Origin: Pseudoalteromonas tunicata
GTDB lineage: Bacteria > Pseudomonadota > Gammaproteobacteria > Enterobacterales > Alteromonadaceae
Reading direction: 5' to 3'
Length of the DNA stretch: 64,000 nt
Assembly: GCF_002310815.1 (NCBI RefSeq)
Contig: NZ_CP011033.1
Coordinates: 434,001 to 498,000 of the forward strand
Part shown: one piece after another, positions 7,537-16,597 of the stretch
How positions within the stretch are numbered: position 1 is the first letter of the stretch
How the letters are laid out: every line of letters starts with the position of its first letter
Made by a program: the position numbers and the translations under genes
The notes under the pieces: model-generated
What the model was told of the DNA's origin: nothing
The model's input: only the letters and a program-made list of their open reading frames with translations
Database searches by the model: none

Positions 7537-8814
7537 ATGGCAAGCATGACTGCCGGGCAATCAGGTAAGTTGCAATCAGATAATTTAGATACAAATTATA
7601 CGTTTGCACTGCGGGCTTTAACGACACTCTTTTTTATGTGGGGGTTTATTACCTGCTTAAATGATATTTTAATTCCGCATTTGAAAGGTATTTTTGACCT
7701 CAGCTATAGCCAAGCTATGCTGGTACAATTTTGTTTTTTTGGTGCTTATTTTTTAGTGTCGGTACCTGCGGGTTTTTTAGTTAAGCGCATTGGTTATCAA
7801 AAAGGTATCGTGATTGGGCTGGTGATTGCCGCTCTTGGTTGTGCGATGTTTTATCCTGCAGCAAGTTTAATGAGTTATCCGGTCTTTTTATTGGCATTAT
7901 TTGTTTTAGCGTCAGGGATCACGGTGTTGCAAGTGTCGGCTAACCCGTATGTCAGTAATTTAGGCCCAGCCAAAACAGCCTCAGCACGCCTTAATCTAAC
8001 GCAAGCATTTAATGCATTAGGTACTACGGTTGCGCCTTTTTTTGGTGCGTTACTGATTTTAGATCATACTGCAACGGCTTTATCGGCGGCAGAATCAGCC
8101 GACAGTGTTAAATTGCCTTACTTATTGCTTGCCAGTGCCTTGCTAATTTTAGCCGCAGTGTTTGCGTGGCTAAAATTACCTGATTTAAAAATTGACCATG
8201 CGCCAGATATCGTAGTTGTAAATCCAGACGCATCTATTTGGCAATACCGTCATTTAGTATTAGGGGTGATTGCTATTTTTGTTTATGTTGGTGCAGAAGT
8301 AGCGATTGGTAGCTTTTTAGTGAGCTTTTTAAGCTTGCCAGATATTGCCGGGCTCACTGAGCAGACTGCTGCACATTACATCGCTTATTATTGGGGTGGC
8401 GCTATGGTCGGGCGTTTTATTGGAGCCGGTTTGTTACATAAAATTGATGCTGGGAAATTACTGTGTTTTAACGCGGTGATGGCCATGATCTTGATTTGTA
8501 TTGCTATTGTCAGTACTGGCAGTATTGCGATGTGGGCTATTTTATTTGTTGGTTTGTGTAACTCGATTATGTTTCCAACGATTTTTAGTTTGGCGATAAA
8601 TCAACTTAAAGAATTAACCAGCCAAGGCTCAGGTTTACTTTGTTTAGCGATTGTTGGTGGGGCGATTATTCCTTTATTACAAGGGATGTTAGCTGATGAA
8701 ATAGGGGTGCAATTGGCCTTTATTCTACCTGTATTTTGTTATGGCTTTATTGCTTATTACGGTTTTTTTGGTGCTCGTGTGATGACTCCACTTGCAGCTG
8801 CACAACAAGAATAA
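7537..8814 (+). CDS. FHS-family sugar:H+ symporter
   Basis: A 425-residue major-facilitator protein of the fucose/galactose/glucose (FHS) type, with about 12 membrane segments. Family landmarks are [19 protein letters not shown] near residue 30 and [17 protein letters not shown] further on. I chose the ATG at 7537 because GAGG stands eight bases upstream; a longer frame starts at a GTG at 7495. It opens the rightward operon with the GH3 enzyme and probably takes up the glucose that the enzyme releases outside. Confidence 0.88.
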   Translation: MASMTAGQSGKLQSDNLDTNYTFALRALTTLFFMWGFITCLNDILIPHLKGIFDLSYSQAMLVQFCFFGAYFLVSVPAGFLVKRIGYQKGIVIGLVIAALGCAMFYPAASLMSYPVFLLALFVLASGITVLQVSANPYVSNLGPAKTASARLNLTQAFNALGTTVAPFFGALLILDHTATALSAAESADSVKLPYLLLASALLILAAVFAWLKLPDLKIDHAPDIVVVNPDASIWQYRHLVLGVIAIFVYVGAEVAIGSFLVSFLSLPDIAGLTEQTAAHYIAYYWGGAMVGRFIGAGLLHKIDAGKLLCFNAVMAMILICIAIVSTGSIAMWAILFVGLCNSIMFPTIFSLAINQLKELTSQGSGLLCLAIVGGAIIPLLQGMLADEIGVQLAFILPVFCYGFIAYYGFFGARVMTPLAAAQQE

Positions 8815-8833
8815 TAAGGATCAGAGAGAAAAT

Positions 8834-11398
8834 ATGAAAAACAACCGGTTATTTGTACTCAAACCTATTGCACTACTGTTAAGCACAGGCTTTTTATTAT
8901 TGGGCTGCCAACCAGCCGATGAGACTAAAACCCAAGCATCAATAGCAAAAACAGCACCCAACATGGCAACCAATATCGATATTTGGCCCAAGTTAGACAT
9001 TGCTGTTAAACAAGATGACGCAATTGAAACGAAAGTGAACACACTTTTAGGCACCATGACGTTAGAGCAAAAAATTGCCCAGATGATCCAACCTGAAATT
9101 CGCGATATTACCGTTGAAGATATGCGTAAATATGGCTTTGGTTCATACCTAAATGGCGGTGGTGCATTTCCCAACAATAACAAACATGCCACTGCACAAG
9201 ATTGGATTGCGTTAGCCGATGCACTTTATCAAGCATCGATTGATGACTCCCTTGATGGCAGCACCATTCCAACCATGTGGGGCACCGATGCGGTACACGG
9301 CCATAATAATGTTATTGGTGCAACGTTGTTTCCTCATAACATTGGCTTAGGTGCTGCAAATAATCCTGCGTTAATTGAAAAAATTGCCGAAGTCACCGCA
9401 ACTGAGGTGATGGTAACGGGCATTGATTGGGTGTTTGCGCCAACCGTTGCAGTGGTAAGAGATGATAGATGGGGTCGCACCTATGAAGGTTATTCAGAAG
9501 ACCCAGCCATTGTGCGCGAGTATGCCAAAGCCATAGTGAATGGTTTGCAAGGTCACGCCAAGGGGGATTTTTTATCTGATAAACGCGTGATAAGTACGGT
9601 TAAACATTTTATTGGTGATGGTGGTACACAAGGAGGGGATGACCAAGGTGATAACATTGCTGATGAGCAAACCTTATTTGATATTCATGCCCAAGGTTAT
9701 GTCGGTGGCCTTAGTGCTGGTGCACAATCTGTGATGGCATCCTTTAATAGCTGGCATGGTAAAAAAAACCACGGTAATGAATATTTATTAACCCAAGTGC
9801 TTAAAAATAAGATGGGTTTTGATGGCTTTGTAGTCGGGGATTGGAATGGTCACGGTCAAGTTGCAGGTTGTAGCAACGAAAGTTGCCCGCAAGCAATCAA
9901 TGCCGGGCTCGATATTTTTATGGTGCCGACCACTGCGTGGAAACCACTACTTGAAAATACCATTGCACAGGTCAAATCAGGTCAGATTGCACAATCTAGG
10001 GTTGATGATGCGGTGCGCCGGATCTTACGGGTGAAATTTAGAGCAGGCTTATTTGATAAACCCAGCCCAGCAAAACGTATGTACTCGGGTAAAACAGAAC
10101 TTATTGGATCTGCTGCACATCGAGAAATTGCAAAACAAGCGGTGCGAGAGTCGTTAGTATTACTGAAAAATAATCAGCAATTATTGCCACTCAATCCCAA
10201 ACAACACATTTTATTAGCCGGTGATGGCGCTGATAATATTGGTAAACAATCGGGTGGTTGGACAATTTCATGGCAAGGCACAGGCAATACCAACGAGGAT
10301 TTTCCAGGGGGCAGCTCGATTTATGATGGATTTAAACAACAAATTGAACAAGCTGGTGGCCGCCTTGAGTTGAGCGTCAGTGGTGATTATCATACTCGTC
10401 CCGATGTCGCTGTGGTGGTGTTTGGTGAAGAACCCTATGCTGAAGGCAATGGGGATTTAGACAATCTTGAGTATCAACGAGGGCTTAAAAGTGATTTAGC
10501 CTTACTCAAACGCTTAAAAGTTGCGGGTATACCAGTGGTATCTGTCTTTATTAGTGGCCGCCCGATGTGGGTTAATGCTGAGCTTAATGCCTCTGATGCG
10601 TTTGTGGCAGCGTGGTTACTTGGCAGCGAAGGGGATGCGGTGGCAGATGTGCTGCTGCAAAGTGCACAAGGTGAAATTCAGCACGATTTTAAAGGTAAGC
10701 TCTCGTTTTCTTGGCCTAACGATGCAATGCAAACAGCGGTTAATCAAGGTGATGGACAAACGCCATTATTACCATTTGGTTTTGGTTTACGTTATGGCGA
10801 TAAAAGCACGTTAGCGAATGATTTAAATGAGAAAAGCCAACATACTGCTAATCAAATTCAAGAACTAGTCTTATTTGAACGAGCGGTTAAAGCGCCTTGG
10901 CGTATGAGTTTAGTTGATCAACAAGGTATGACCGCTGTAGCTAGCAGTATTGAGCAAAATAGTGCACTTAAAATTAAATCGATTGATGTTGATATCCAAG
11001 AAGATGCTCGTTTAGTGCAATTTAATGGTACTCAAGCAGGCGCATTAGAAATTAATGACAACTTCCCTTTTGATTTAAGAGGGCTTGATGAGGCAAGCAG
11101 TGCCTTGGTGATGACAGTGAAAGTACCGGCTGCGGTGGCTTCTCCAGTAGCATTAAGTATGCGCTGCGAAAATCAATGTGATGTGGCTATCGAAATCAGC
11201 CAAGCATTAAATAACATTGTTGGTAATGAGTGGCATGATGTGAGTGTCGACTTAGCTTGTTTTAAACAACAAGGTGCTACGATGGATAAAATTTATGCGC
11301 CGTTTATGTTTAAAGCCTCTCAAGCGATGGCATTTGAATTTAAACGCATTGCGGTAGTACCAAATCTGGGCAGTCAAGCAACTATTAGCTGCCATTAG
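8834..11398 (+). CDS. GH3 exo-beta-glucanase/glucosidase lipoprotein (ExoP-like)
   Basis: An 854-residue family 3 glycoside hydrolase. A lipoprotein signal ends in LLLGC (Cys25), so it is membrane-anchored in the periplasm or on the cell surface. The TIM-barrel domain carries the nucleophile Asp in VVGDWNG (about D336). It is followed by the alpha/beta sandwich (from about residue 430) and a third C-terminal domain of about 200 residues. This three-domain plan and length match ExoP of Pseudoalteromonas sp. BB1, which removes glucose from 1,3- and 1,4-linked glucans. It starts 19 bp after the FHS symporter gene. Confidence 0.9.
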   Translation: MKNNRLFVLKPIALLLSTGFLLLGCQPADETKTQASIAKTAPNMATNIDIWPKLDIAVKQDDAIETKVNTLLGTMTLEQKIAQMIQPEIRDITVEDMRKYGFGSYLNGGGAFPNNNKHATAQDWIALADALYQASIDDSLDGSTIPTMWGTDAVHGHNNVIGATLFPHNIGLGAANNPALIEKIAEVTATEVMVTGIDWVFAPTVAVVRDDRWGRTYEGYSEDPAIVREYAKAIVNGLQGHAKGDFLSDKRVISTVKHFIGDGGTQGGDDQGDNIADEQTLFDIHAQGYVGGLSAGAQSVMASFNSWHGKKNHGNEYLLTQVLKNKMGFDGFVVGDWNGHGQVAGCSNESCPQAINAGLDIFMVPTTAWKPLLENTIAQVKSGQIAQSRVDDAVRRILRVKFRAGLFDKPSPAKRMYSGKTELIGSAAHREIAKQAVRESLVLLKNNQQLLPLNPKQHILLAGDGADNIGKQSGGWTISWQGTGNTNEDFPGGSSIYDGFKQQIEQAGGRLELSVSGDYHTRPDVAVVVFGEEPYAEGNGDLDNLEYQRGLKSDLALLKRLKVAGIPVVSVFISGRPMWVNAELNASDAFVAAWLLGSEGDAVADVLLQSAQGEIQHDFKGKLSFSWPNDAMQTAVNQGDGQTPLLPFGFGLRYGDKSTLANDLNEKSQHTANQIQELVLFERAVKAPWRMSLVDQQGMTAVASSIEQNSALKIKSIDVDIQEDARLVQFNGTQAGALEINDNFPFDLRGLDEASSALVMTVKVPAAVASPVALSMRCENQCDVAIEISQALNNIVGNEWHDVSVDLACFKQQGATMDKIYAPFMFKASQAMAFEFKRIAVVPNLGSQATISCH

Positions 11399-11459
11399 TG
11401 TGAAAGAGAGTTTAAGTTATCGCGCCAGGTGTGTGCTTAAGCTGCAAGTACTAAAAAGC

Positions 11460-11485
11460 GCCGTGATTGCAGATGCAGTCACGGC
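11460..11485 (+). terminator. Hairpin after the GH3 gene
   Basis: GCCGTGA (11460-11466) pairs with TCACGGC (11479-11485), with TGCA/TGCA inside the loop. There is no T-run, so it may stabilise the 3' end or terminate weakly. Confidence 0.4.
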
Positions 11486-11534
11486 CTAAGCTATGATAAA
11501 ATGCGCGGCTTAGTTATGAAGAGGGTCGAGCAAG

Positions 11535-11813
11535 ATGGCAAATACCGCCCATGCATTACACATTTTAGTAAAACACAAAGAACAAGCCGATGATATTATT
11601 GCGCAATTAAAAAAGGGCGCAAAATTTCAGACTTTAGCAAAAAAATTCTCAAGCTGTCCATCGGGTAAAAATGGCGGTGATTTGGGCGAGTTTAAACGCG
11701 GCCAAATGGTGCCTCAGTTTGATAAAGTGGTGTTTAGTTGCGAAGTGCTTGAACCACAATTGGTGAAAACCCGCTTTGGTTGGCATGTTATAAAGGTCTT
11801 GTATCGTACCTAA
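11535..11813 (+). CDS. ppiC: Parvulin peptidyl-prolyl isomerase
   Basis: A 92-residue stand-alone parvulin domain without a signal peptide, the size of E. coli PpiC. Family motifs include [14 protein letters not shown] at the start, [20 protein letters not shown] in the middle and [11 protein letters not shown] at the end. It isomerises prolyl peptide bonds in the cytoplasm. It is monocistronic, with its own terminator just downstream. Confidence 0.93.
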   Translation: MANTAHALHILVKHKEQADDIIAQLKKGAKFQTLAKKFSSCPSGKNGGDLGEFKRGQMVPQFDKVVFSCEVLEPQLVKTRFGWHVIKVLYRT

Positions 11814-11830
11814 TAGCAGTGTTTGTCTGT

Positions 11831-11870
11831 GCTTAGAGTGGGCTGTTTGCTCTAAGCTGCAACCAATTTT
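11831..11870 (+). terminator. Terminator after ppiC
   Basis: GCTTAGAG (11831-11838) and CTCTAAGC (11850-11857) form an 8-bp perfect stem, followed about eight bases later by a run of six T. Confidence 0.6.
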
Positions 11871-11985
11871 TTCCTTACCTTTTCAAAATTATGTCATTCG
11901 ACACCTAGCGTTACAATTAATCGCTGTCTCATTATCTGGTTTTCTGGATAATAGTGTTAACAGTTCATTAATGAGAATTATACCA

Positions 11986-12873
11986 ATGTCCCAATTTTCA
12001 CTGGCTTCATTTACCAAAAGCACGCTAGCAACTAGTTTATTTGTATTAGGTGGGTGTGTGATCCATATCTCTCCAAGTAATGCCACGATTGAGCGCCAAC
12101 AGCAATTGAGCTTATCCGCAAGCGAATTAACACAACTGACTATCGAGGCTGAGGCCGGGCAGCTCATCATTAAGGGCGATGATACAGCAACCGACATTCG
12201 CTTAGATGCGAAGATTTTCACGGTAAAAAGTGATGACCCCTATACGCTTACTTTAGAGCGACGCCAACAACGAGCCGTATTGGTTGCGAAAAACCAAGAT
12301 TCATCTGGCATGCAGTTTTATAACGGCCAATCTCCCAGTATTGATTTAGTGGTGACGGTACCAAGTCGTTTATTATTAGACATCACTGATGGTTCAGGTG
12401 ATTTAGAAATCAATAATATCAGCGGAAATATTCGCATTGACGATGGCTCTGGTAATATTGAACTCTCTAATGTGGGGGCACTCGATATTGAAGATGGCTC
12501 GGGTAATATCAGTGCGTATTCGGTGAGTGGCGATGTAAAACTGATTGATGGTTCAGGTAATATTACGTTTAAACAAGTATCAGGTAAGTTAGTACTTGAA
12601 GATGGCTCTGGTGATATTGACATTAATCAGGTGCAAGGCACAGTGTCGATTGATGATGACTCAGGCAATATTGAACTAAATAATGTGGCTCAGGCTGTGG
12701 TAATTAACGATGGTTCTGGGGATTTAACGGTTGATCAGGTTGAAGGTGTGGTCACTATCACGGATGGTTCGGGTAATATTCGTGTCACTAATACCAAAGG
12801 GCTAACCATTTTAGAATCGGGCAGTGGAAATGTGAGTGTCGATAATATTAACGGCCCGGTAAAGCTTGATTAA
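11986..12873 (+). CDS. Lipoprotein with DGSGN beta-helix repeats (DUF4097-like)
   Basis: A 295-residue predicted lipoprotein; the signal ends in LFVLGGC. After a domain of about 100 residues, the C-terminal two thirds consists of about nine imperfect repeats of 17-19 residues, each with DGSGNI, DGSGDL or a close variant. This resembles the DUF4097 / auto-transporter-adhesin-like putative beta-helix families. I chose the second ATG because it gives a compact signal peptide; the one at 11971 is possible. Function is unknown; surface or periplasmic display is inferred. Confidence 0.75.
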   Translation: MSQFSLASFTKSTLATSLFVLGGCVIHISPSNATIERQQQLSLSASELTQLTIEAEAGQLIIKGDDTATDIRLDAKIFTVKSDDPYTLTLERRQQRAVLVAKNQDSSGMQFYNGQSPSIDLVVTVPSRLLLDITDGSGDLEINNISGNIRIDDGSGNIELSNVGALDIEDGSGNISAYSVSGDVKLIDGSGNITFKQVSGKLVLEDGSGDIDINQVQGTVSIDDDSGNIELNNVAQAVVINDGSGDLTVDQVEGVVTITDGSGNIRVTNTKGLTILESGSGNVSVDNINGPVKLD

Positions 12874-12889
12874 AACTCGATAAAAAAGT

Positions 12890-12921
12890 ACTTGGCTAAT
12901 CAATGATGTGATTAGCCAAGT
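12890..12921. terminator. Bidirectional terminator
   Basis: ACTTGGCTAATCA (12890-12902) and TGATTAGCCAAGT (12909-12921) form a perfect 13-bp stem with a 6-base loop. It separates two convergent lipoprotein genes and has A-rich and T-rich flanks on either side. Confidence 0.75.
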
Positions 12922-12932
12922 TATTATTTACC

Positions 12933-15314
12933 TTAATAGGTTGTGAGCGTTGGACATTGCAAACTGGTTGTTGAATTACTGCTACGGTAATAACACATAG
13001 ATCCCGCCACGATTTTAACTTCTGCTACAGTATCGGTCTTATCTTCAAATATTAAATTGGCATCATTATTAAAACAGCGCATAAAGCCATCCGCGACCAA
13101 ACACGTTGCATTATTTTTGCTAGCAATGTGGTAGACCTGGTTGAATTGGCCTATCAGACTCATAAAATGGTTTTTATTATTTCCGCTACACTGCCATTGC
13201 CCCGTAACGTTCTGGATACAAACAGCGTTTTTATCTATTAAATTTACCCGTGCGATATTGTTGGCAACCGCAGTTTGTTGGATCACAGTGTGAGTTGAGT
13301 CACCCACACAATCAAACTCTTCTTGGTTATTGATTAAACAGGCAAAGTTATCGCTAATCACAAATTGTTTGGGTGTGGTTGTATCGATTGAAAACGGCAC
13401 TTCAAGGCCATTAAATAAACACTTAATGCTTTGCGATCCTTTAAAACAATTCATATTACCTTGGTTTTGTGATGTGAATATTGTCCAATCATGAGTCACT
13501 ATGCTCTCGGTTGTGATTGCATCTTTTTGGTGTGTTAAGGTCAAGTCAGTTGCAGTATTGATGTATTTTGACGAAGTGTAATTGGTTATTAGGTTGTCAC
13601 GTTCTGTGAAGCTGCCTCTGCCATTATCAAGCCAAGCAAATTGGTGGCCTGCAAGATTGGTGACAGGGACGTTGTTATGAAAAATAAGGCCAAATAATGA
13701 GATGGTACTGCCTGCGATATAGCTTTCTTTAATTCCTGCATACACTTTGTAATGTGATGGATGTACATGTATAGGGATCATCGCACTGACTGAGTAATCT
13801 CCGGCATGGGCAATAATTTCGGCATATGTTTGTTTTTCTTCGATGATCTTATCACTTAATAACGTGATGCTGGCTTGATCTTGTTCCAGTTTCGCTTCGC
13901 TTTGTGAAAACCCAAAAATAGATAATGACATATCAACAGTTAGAGTATCGATTAGTGCTATATTGCCTGTCACAGGGACATTAAAATTAATCTGTTCATT
14001 GTTATATATTGCAATTGCTTGTTCGGGTACGGTAAATCCAAGTTGGGTGAAAAGTTGGCTGCCGTTTAAAAAGCGAACCGATGCGCTGCGGCTAACGTCT
14101 TGGTTATTATTTAAGCTTGCAGTATAAGTGACGACAATATCTTGATAGGCACTTTGGCTTACTTCAGGCGCTGTGATGATAAGCTTATTATCAATAACTT
14201 GATATTGGCTAGCATCGAGTTCAGTAACATGCCAATTATCGCTGTTAATTAAGTCTGCTTGAGTCGTTTGTGCCAAGAAGGTAACAGTTTGGCCTTTTAC
14301 TGCTGAACTACGATTAGACTGCAGGCTTAGGTCAAAATCAATTACGCTCTTTTTAATGAGTATATCAATTGTGCGTGTTTCACTGAGTTCACCTGCGGTG
14401 ACGGTGAGACCTAATTGCAGTTGAGTGTCTTGATTGACTTGTGGGGCTTCAAACATCACTTGCGCAGTGTTAGCGTTAGATAACGCTATGTTGGTATCAC
14501 TTAGCCATTGCCATTTTATAGTGGGTGTTTGAGCTGAGCTCTGGATTGTTGCGTTAATGTGCACGCTTGTTCCTTCATCGGCCGTGACTGATGGTGGAGT
14601 ATTTACGGTTAGGTAAGGCGTTTCAGAGTCTTCAACCTTAACAGATAATTGGGTTTGTACTGTTTTATAACCAGAATCGGTGCTAACCGTGACCTTAATG
14701 GTAAAGGCCGTGGTTTGCTGTAGGTCTGGGGCAAGTAAGGTCAGAGTTGATTGCGCATTAGTGTCGTTAAAATCATTTTGAGACTCGGTATCAATTTCAA
14801 GTGCTTGTGGGAGTTGCCATTTAATATCGCGAATAGGTTCATCACTTTGCGCAGAAACAGCTAAGGTTACATACTGATTGGTAGCAACGGTGTAGGTGCT
14901 TGGCAGAGTAATAACGATGTCTTTTTGAATCGGCTCGCTTGGCATTAAGCGCAAATTAGCACTTTGTTTGGCTGATAAATTACTTTCATCTTTCACGGTT
15001 AAGCTCAATTCGATATTGAGTTCTTCTGAGCTTTGTGGCAGTTGAACTTGGGTTTGCGTTTGACTGACCGATGTAAAAATGACTCCATCATGGTTTGCTT
15101 GCCAATCGAGGGTAAACTGTGTTGAATCAGGATCGCTAATTGAGGTTGTAATCTGAATAATTGCACCACTTTGCGCATTATCAGGCACTGTAATGGTGAG
15201 AGTGGGTGGCTGTTTGACGACCTTAATTGGAGGTGGTGTTGGCGCATCTTTTGAGCCACCGCCACTGCAGGCTGTTAATAAAAAACAAAAAATAAAGAGA
15301 ATAAGCGTACGCAT
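12933..15314 (-). CDS. Large lipoprotein with Ig-like repeats and a Cys-rich C-terminal domain
   Basis: A 793-residue protein whose signal ends in LLTACSGGG, a lipobox with a glycine-rich tether. Residues about 35-420 appear to hold several Ig/PKD-like domains of about 95 residues, recognisable by repeated segments such as PPTLTITVPDNAQSG and PYLTVNTPPSVTADEGTSV. The last 180 residues carry evenly spaced short Cys-containing motifs (FACLINNQEEFDCVG, AVCIQNVTGQWQCSG, ATCLVADGFMRC) that resemble RCC1-like propeller repeats. It is likely a surface-exposed binding protein. No enzyme motif was seen. Confidence 0.75.
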   Translation of the reverse strand: MRTLILFIFCFLLTACSGGGSKDAPTPPPIKVVKQPPTLTITVPDNAQSGAIIQITTSISDPDSTQFTLDWQANHDGVIFTSVSQTQTQVQLPQSSEELNIELSLTVKDESNLSAKQSANLRLMPSEPIQKDIVITLPSTYTVATNQYVTLAVSAQSDEPIRDIKWQLPQALEIDTESQNDFNDTNAQSTLTLLAPDLQQTTAFTIKVTVSTDSGYKTVQTQLSVKVEDSETPYLTVNTPPSVTADEGTSVHINATIQSSAQTPTIKWQWLSDTNIALSNANTAQVMFEAPQVNQDTQLQLGLTVTAGELSETRTIDILIKKSVIDFDLSLQSNRSSAVKGQTVTFLAQTTQADLINSDNWHVTELDASQYQVIDNKLIITAPEVSQSAYQDIVVTYTASLNNNQDVSRSASVRFLNGSQLFTQLGFTVPEQAIAIYNNEQINFNVPVTGNIALIDTLTVDMSLSIFGFSQSEAKLEQDQASITLLSDKIIEEKQTYAEIIAHAGDYSVSAMIPIHVHPSHYKVYAGIKESYIAGSTISLFGLIFHNNVPVTNLAGHQFAWLDNGRGSFTERDNLITNYTSSKYINTATDLTLTHQKDAITTESIVTHDWTIFTSQNQGNMNCFKGSQSIKCLFNGLEVPFSIDTTTPKQFVISDNFACLINNQEEFDCVGDSTHTVIQQTAVANNIARVNLIDKNAVCIQNVTGQWQCSGNNKNHFMSLIGQFNQVYHIASKNNATCLVADGFMRCFNNDANLIFEDKTDTVAEVKIVAGSMCYYRSSNSTTSLQCPTLTTY

Positions 15315-15717
15315 ATCAATTCCTTTTGATAGATTAATTAACTTTGCACCCTAACACAAATTAAGTACCTATTAAAGGTTTTTAAACTTTCATACATAGG
15401 CTAATAGTTATCAATAGATAGAGTACCTTGGAAGAAGGTCAAATACTCAGATGCTATTTAGCGTATTCCCTAACTAAATCCTCATAATTTTATTGCTGAT
15501 AAGGCAATAATCACATTTTTTGAAATCACGTGACATCTGAAAAAGTAATTTAGCTCGGTGTTGTTTTTAATTGTTTAAAAACATTAATTTATAAGGTGTT
15601 ATCGTGGGACTTTTTGGTTTTTATCTCCCTTTTTTTAACAGGTAATACTTGGTAATATTTTGTTGTTGAAATGGGTAAAATATCCGCTATCTTCTATTAA
15701 CAATAATTTAACAATTC
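15315..15717. other. AT-rich intergenic region, no gene seen
   Basis: About 400 bp between divergent genes, expected to contain both promoters. I saw no open frame with coding character and no repeat. The structured leader described separately begins at its right edge. Confidence 0.6.
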
Positions 15718-15792
15718 AGTGGGTATCCTTCGCCTAGCTGGTAGTGCCATGGTTCGATTAATGGTTCCGCCGCAGGTCGCAAAGGACTCATT
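15718..15792 (+). ncRNA. Candidate structured RNA leader
   Basis: A GC-richer stretch in an AT-rich region, ending 28 bases before the DUF2278 start codon. AGTGGGT (15718-15724) pairs with ACTCATT (15786-15792), allowing two G-U pairs, and CCTTCGC (15727-15733) pairs with GCAAAGG (15779-15785) with one mismatch. This closes a long stem around an internal hairpin (CCAT 15747-15750 with ATGG 15761-15764). It may be a riboswitch or protein-binding leader. I could not match it to a known class; one CGCAAAG string recalls c-di-GMP-I aptamers, but the other conserved parts are absent. Confidence 0.35.
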
Positions 15793-15820
15793 TAACAGTA
15801 GCTAGTAAATAGGAACGCTT

Positions 15821-16597
15821 ATGCCATTTCCAACATCCAAAAAATACGGTGTGCTAAAAGCAAGGGTCACACAAGTAGAAGGAGAGTTTACTTCTCATAA
15901 GTCAGGCATGAGTCATTATAATTTGATTTGTAATGATTCCGTCAGCGGTTTGGATTATCAAATTAATATTGATATTCAAAGCGAAGTGTCGGCAAATGTG
16001 AAAATGCTGATATTGAAAGATTTTGATACTAAAACTCAATTACCTAGCGCGTTTGAAACTATCACTCCAGGATTTACCCCCTTACCTTGTCAGCCTGGTG
16101 GCTTAGCGTTAGATCTTATTCATCAACCGATTTTTACAGTTAATCAACTCAAAGACAGCCATCCACAAAATGCAGCCAAGATTGCTGCAGGATTAAACGA
16201 ATTTATCCAAGTCGGTACACAGTTGGTGGTGTTTGGCACTTATTATGATGATAGTGATCATCAGTATCACCAGCAATTTATAACGGAGGATGAAAGTTAT
16301 CGCGACCATCATATGTATGGGGTACGCCGTCATCGAGAGCAACAACGCCCTTCGCGCGGTGTTGATGATGTGCATTTGAACCAAGGTACGCCTTCAATTC
16401 AGTTTCAAAGTAAAGACAATGGAGTTTATCAAGATGGTGCGCTGTTTATCCGTAATCCCGATGGTCATTATACCGCTTGTTTTTTCGCGTTTGCAGGGCA
16501 ATGTTTTGATACCAATCAACAAGGCAATTGTGATGCCCAAAGTAGCTTAAAGCAAAGCAGCACAATGGGTGATACTGAAATAAAAGGACAAGTTTAA
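15821..16597 (+). CDS. DUF2278 (YukJ-like) protein
   Basis: A 258-residue protein of the DUF2278 family. It opens with KKYGVLKARVTQVEG. It contains TPGFTPLP at about residues 85-92, DDVHLNQGTPS at about 181-191, and the late DGALFIRNPDGHYTACFFAF segment typical of the family. No signal peptide is seen. Molecular function is unknown. Its stop codon overlaps the start codon of the next gene (TAATG), so the two are translationally coupled. A candidate RNA leader precedes it. Confidence 0.75.
   Translation: MPFPTSKKYGVLKARVTQVEGEFTSHKSGMSHYNLICNDSVSGLDYQINIDIQSEVSANVKMLILKDFDTKTQLPSAFETITPGFTPLPCQPGGLALDLIHQPIFTVNQLKDSHPQNAAKIAAGLNEFIQVGTQLVVFGTYYDDSDHQYHQQFITEDESYRDHHMYGVRRHREQQRPSRGVDDVHLNQGTPSIQFQSKDNGVYQDGALFIRNPDGHYTACFFAFAGQCFDTNQQGNCDAQSSLKQSSTMGDTEIKGQV

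Noticed and set aside
12318..12623. Long antisense frame through the DGSGN repeats
   Set aside because: A mirror of the repetitive codons on the plus strand, with no start signal.
15721..15792. tRNA-like or c-di-GMP-I riboswitch reading of the leader
   Set aside because: A GGTTCGATT string and a CGCAAAG string are present, but the remaining conserved arms and loops of either class are missing.
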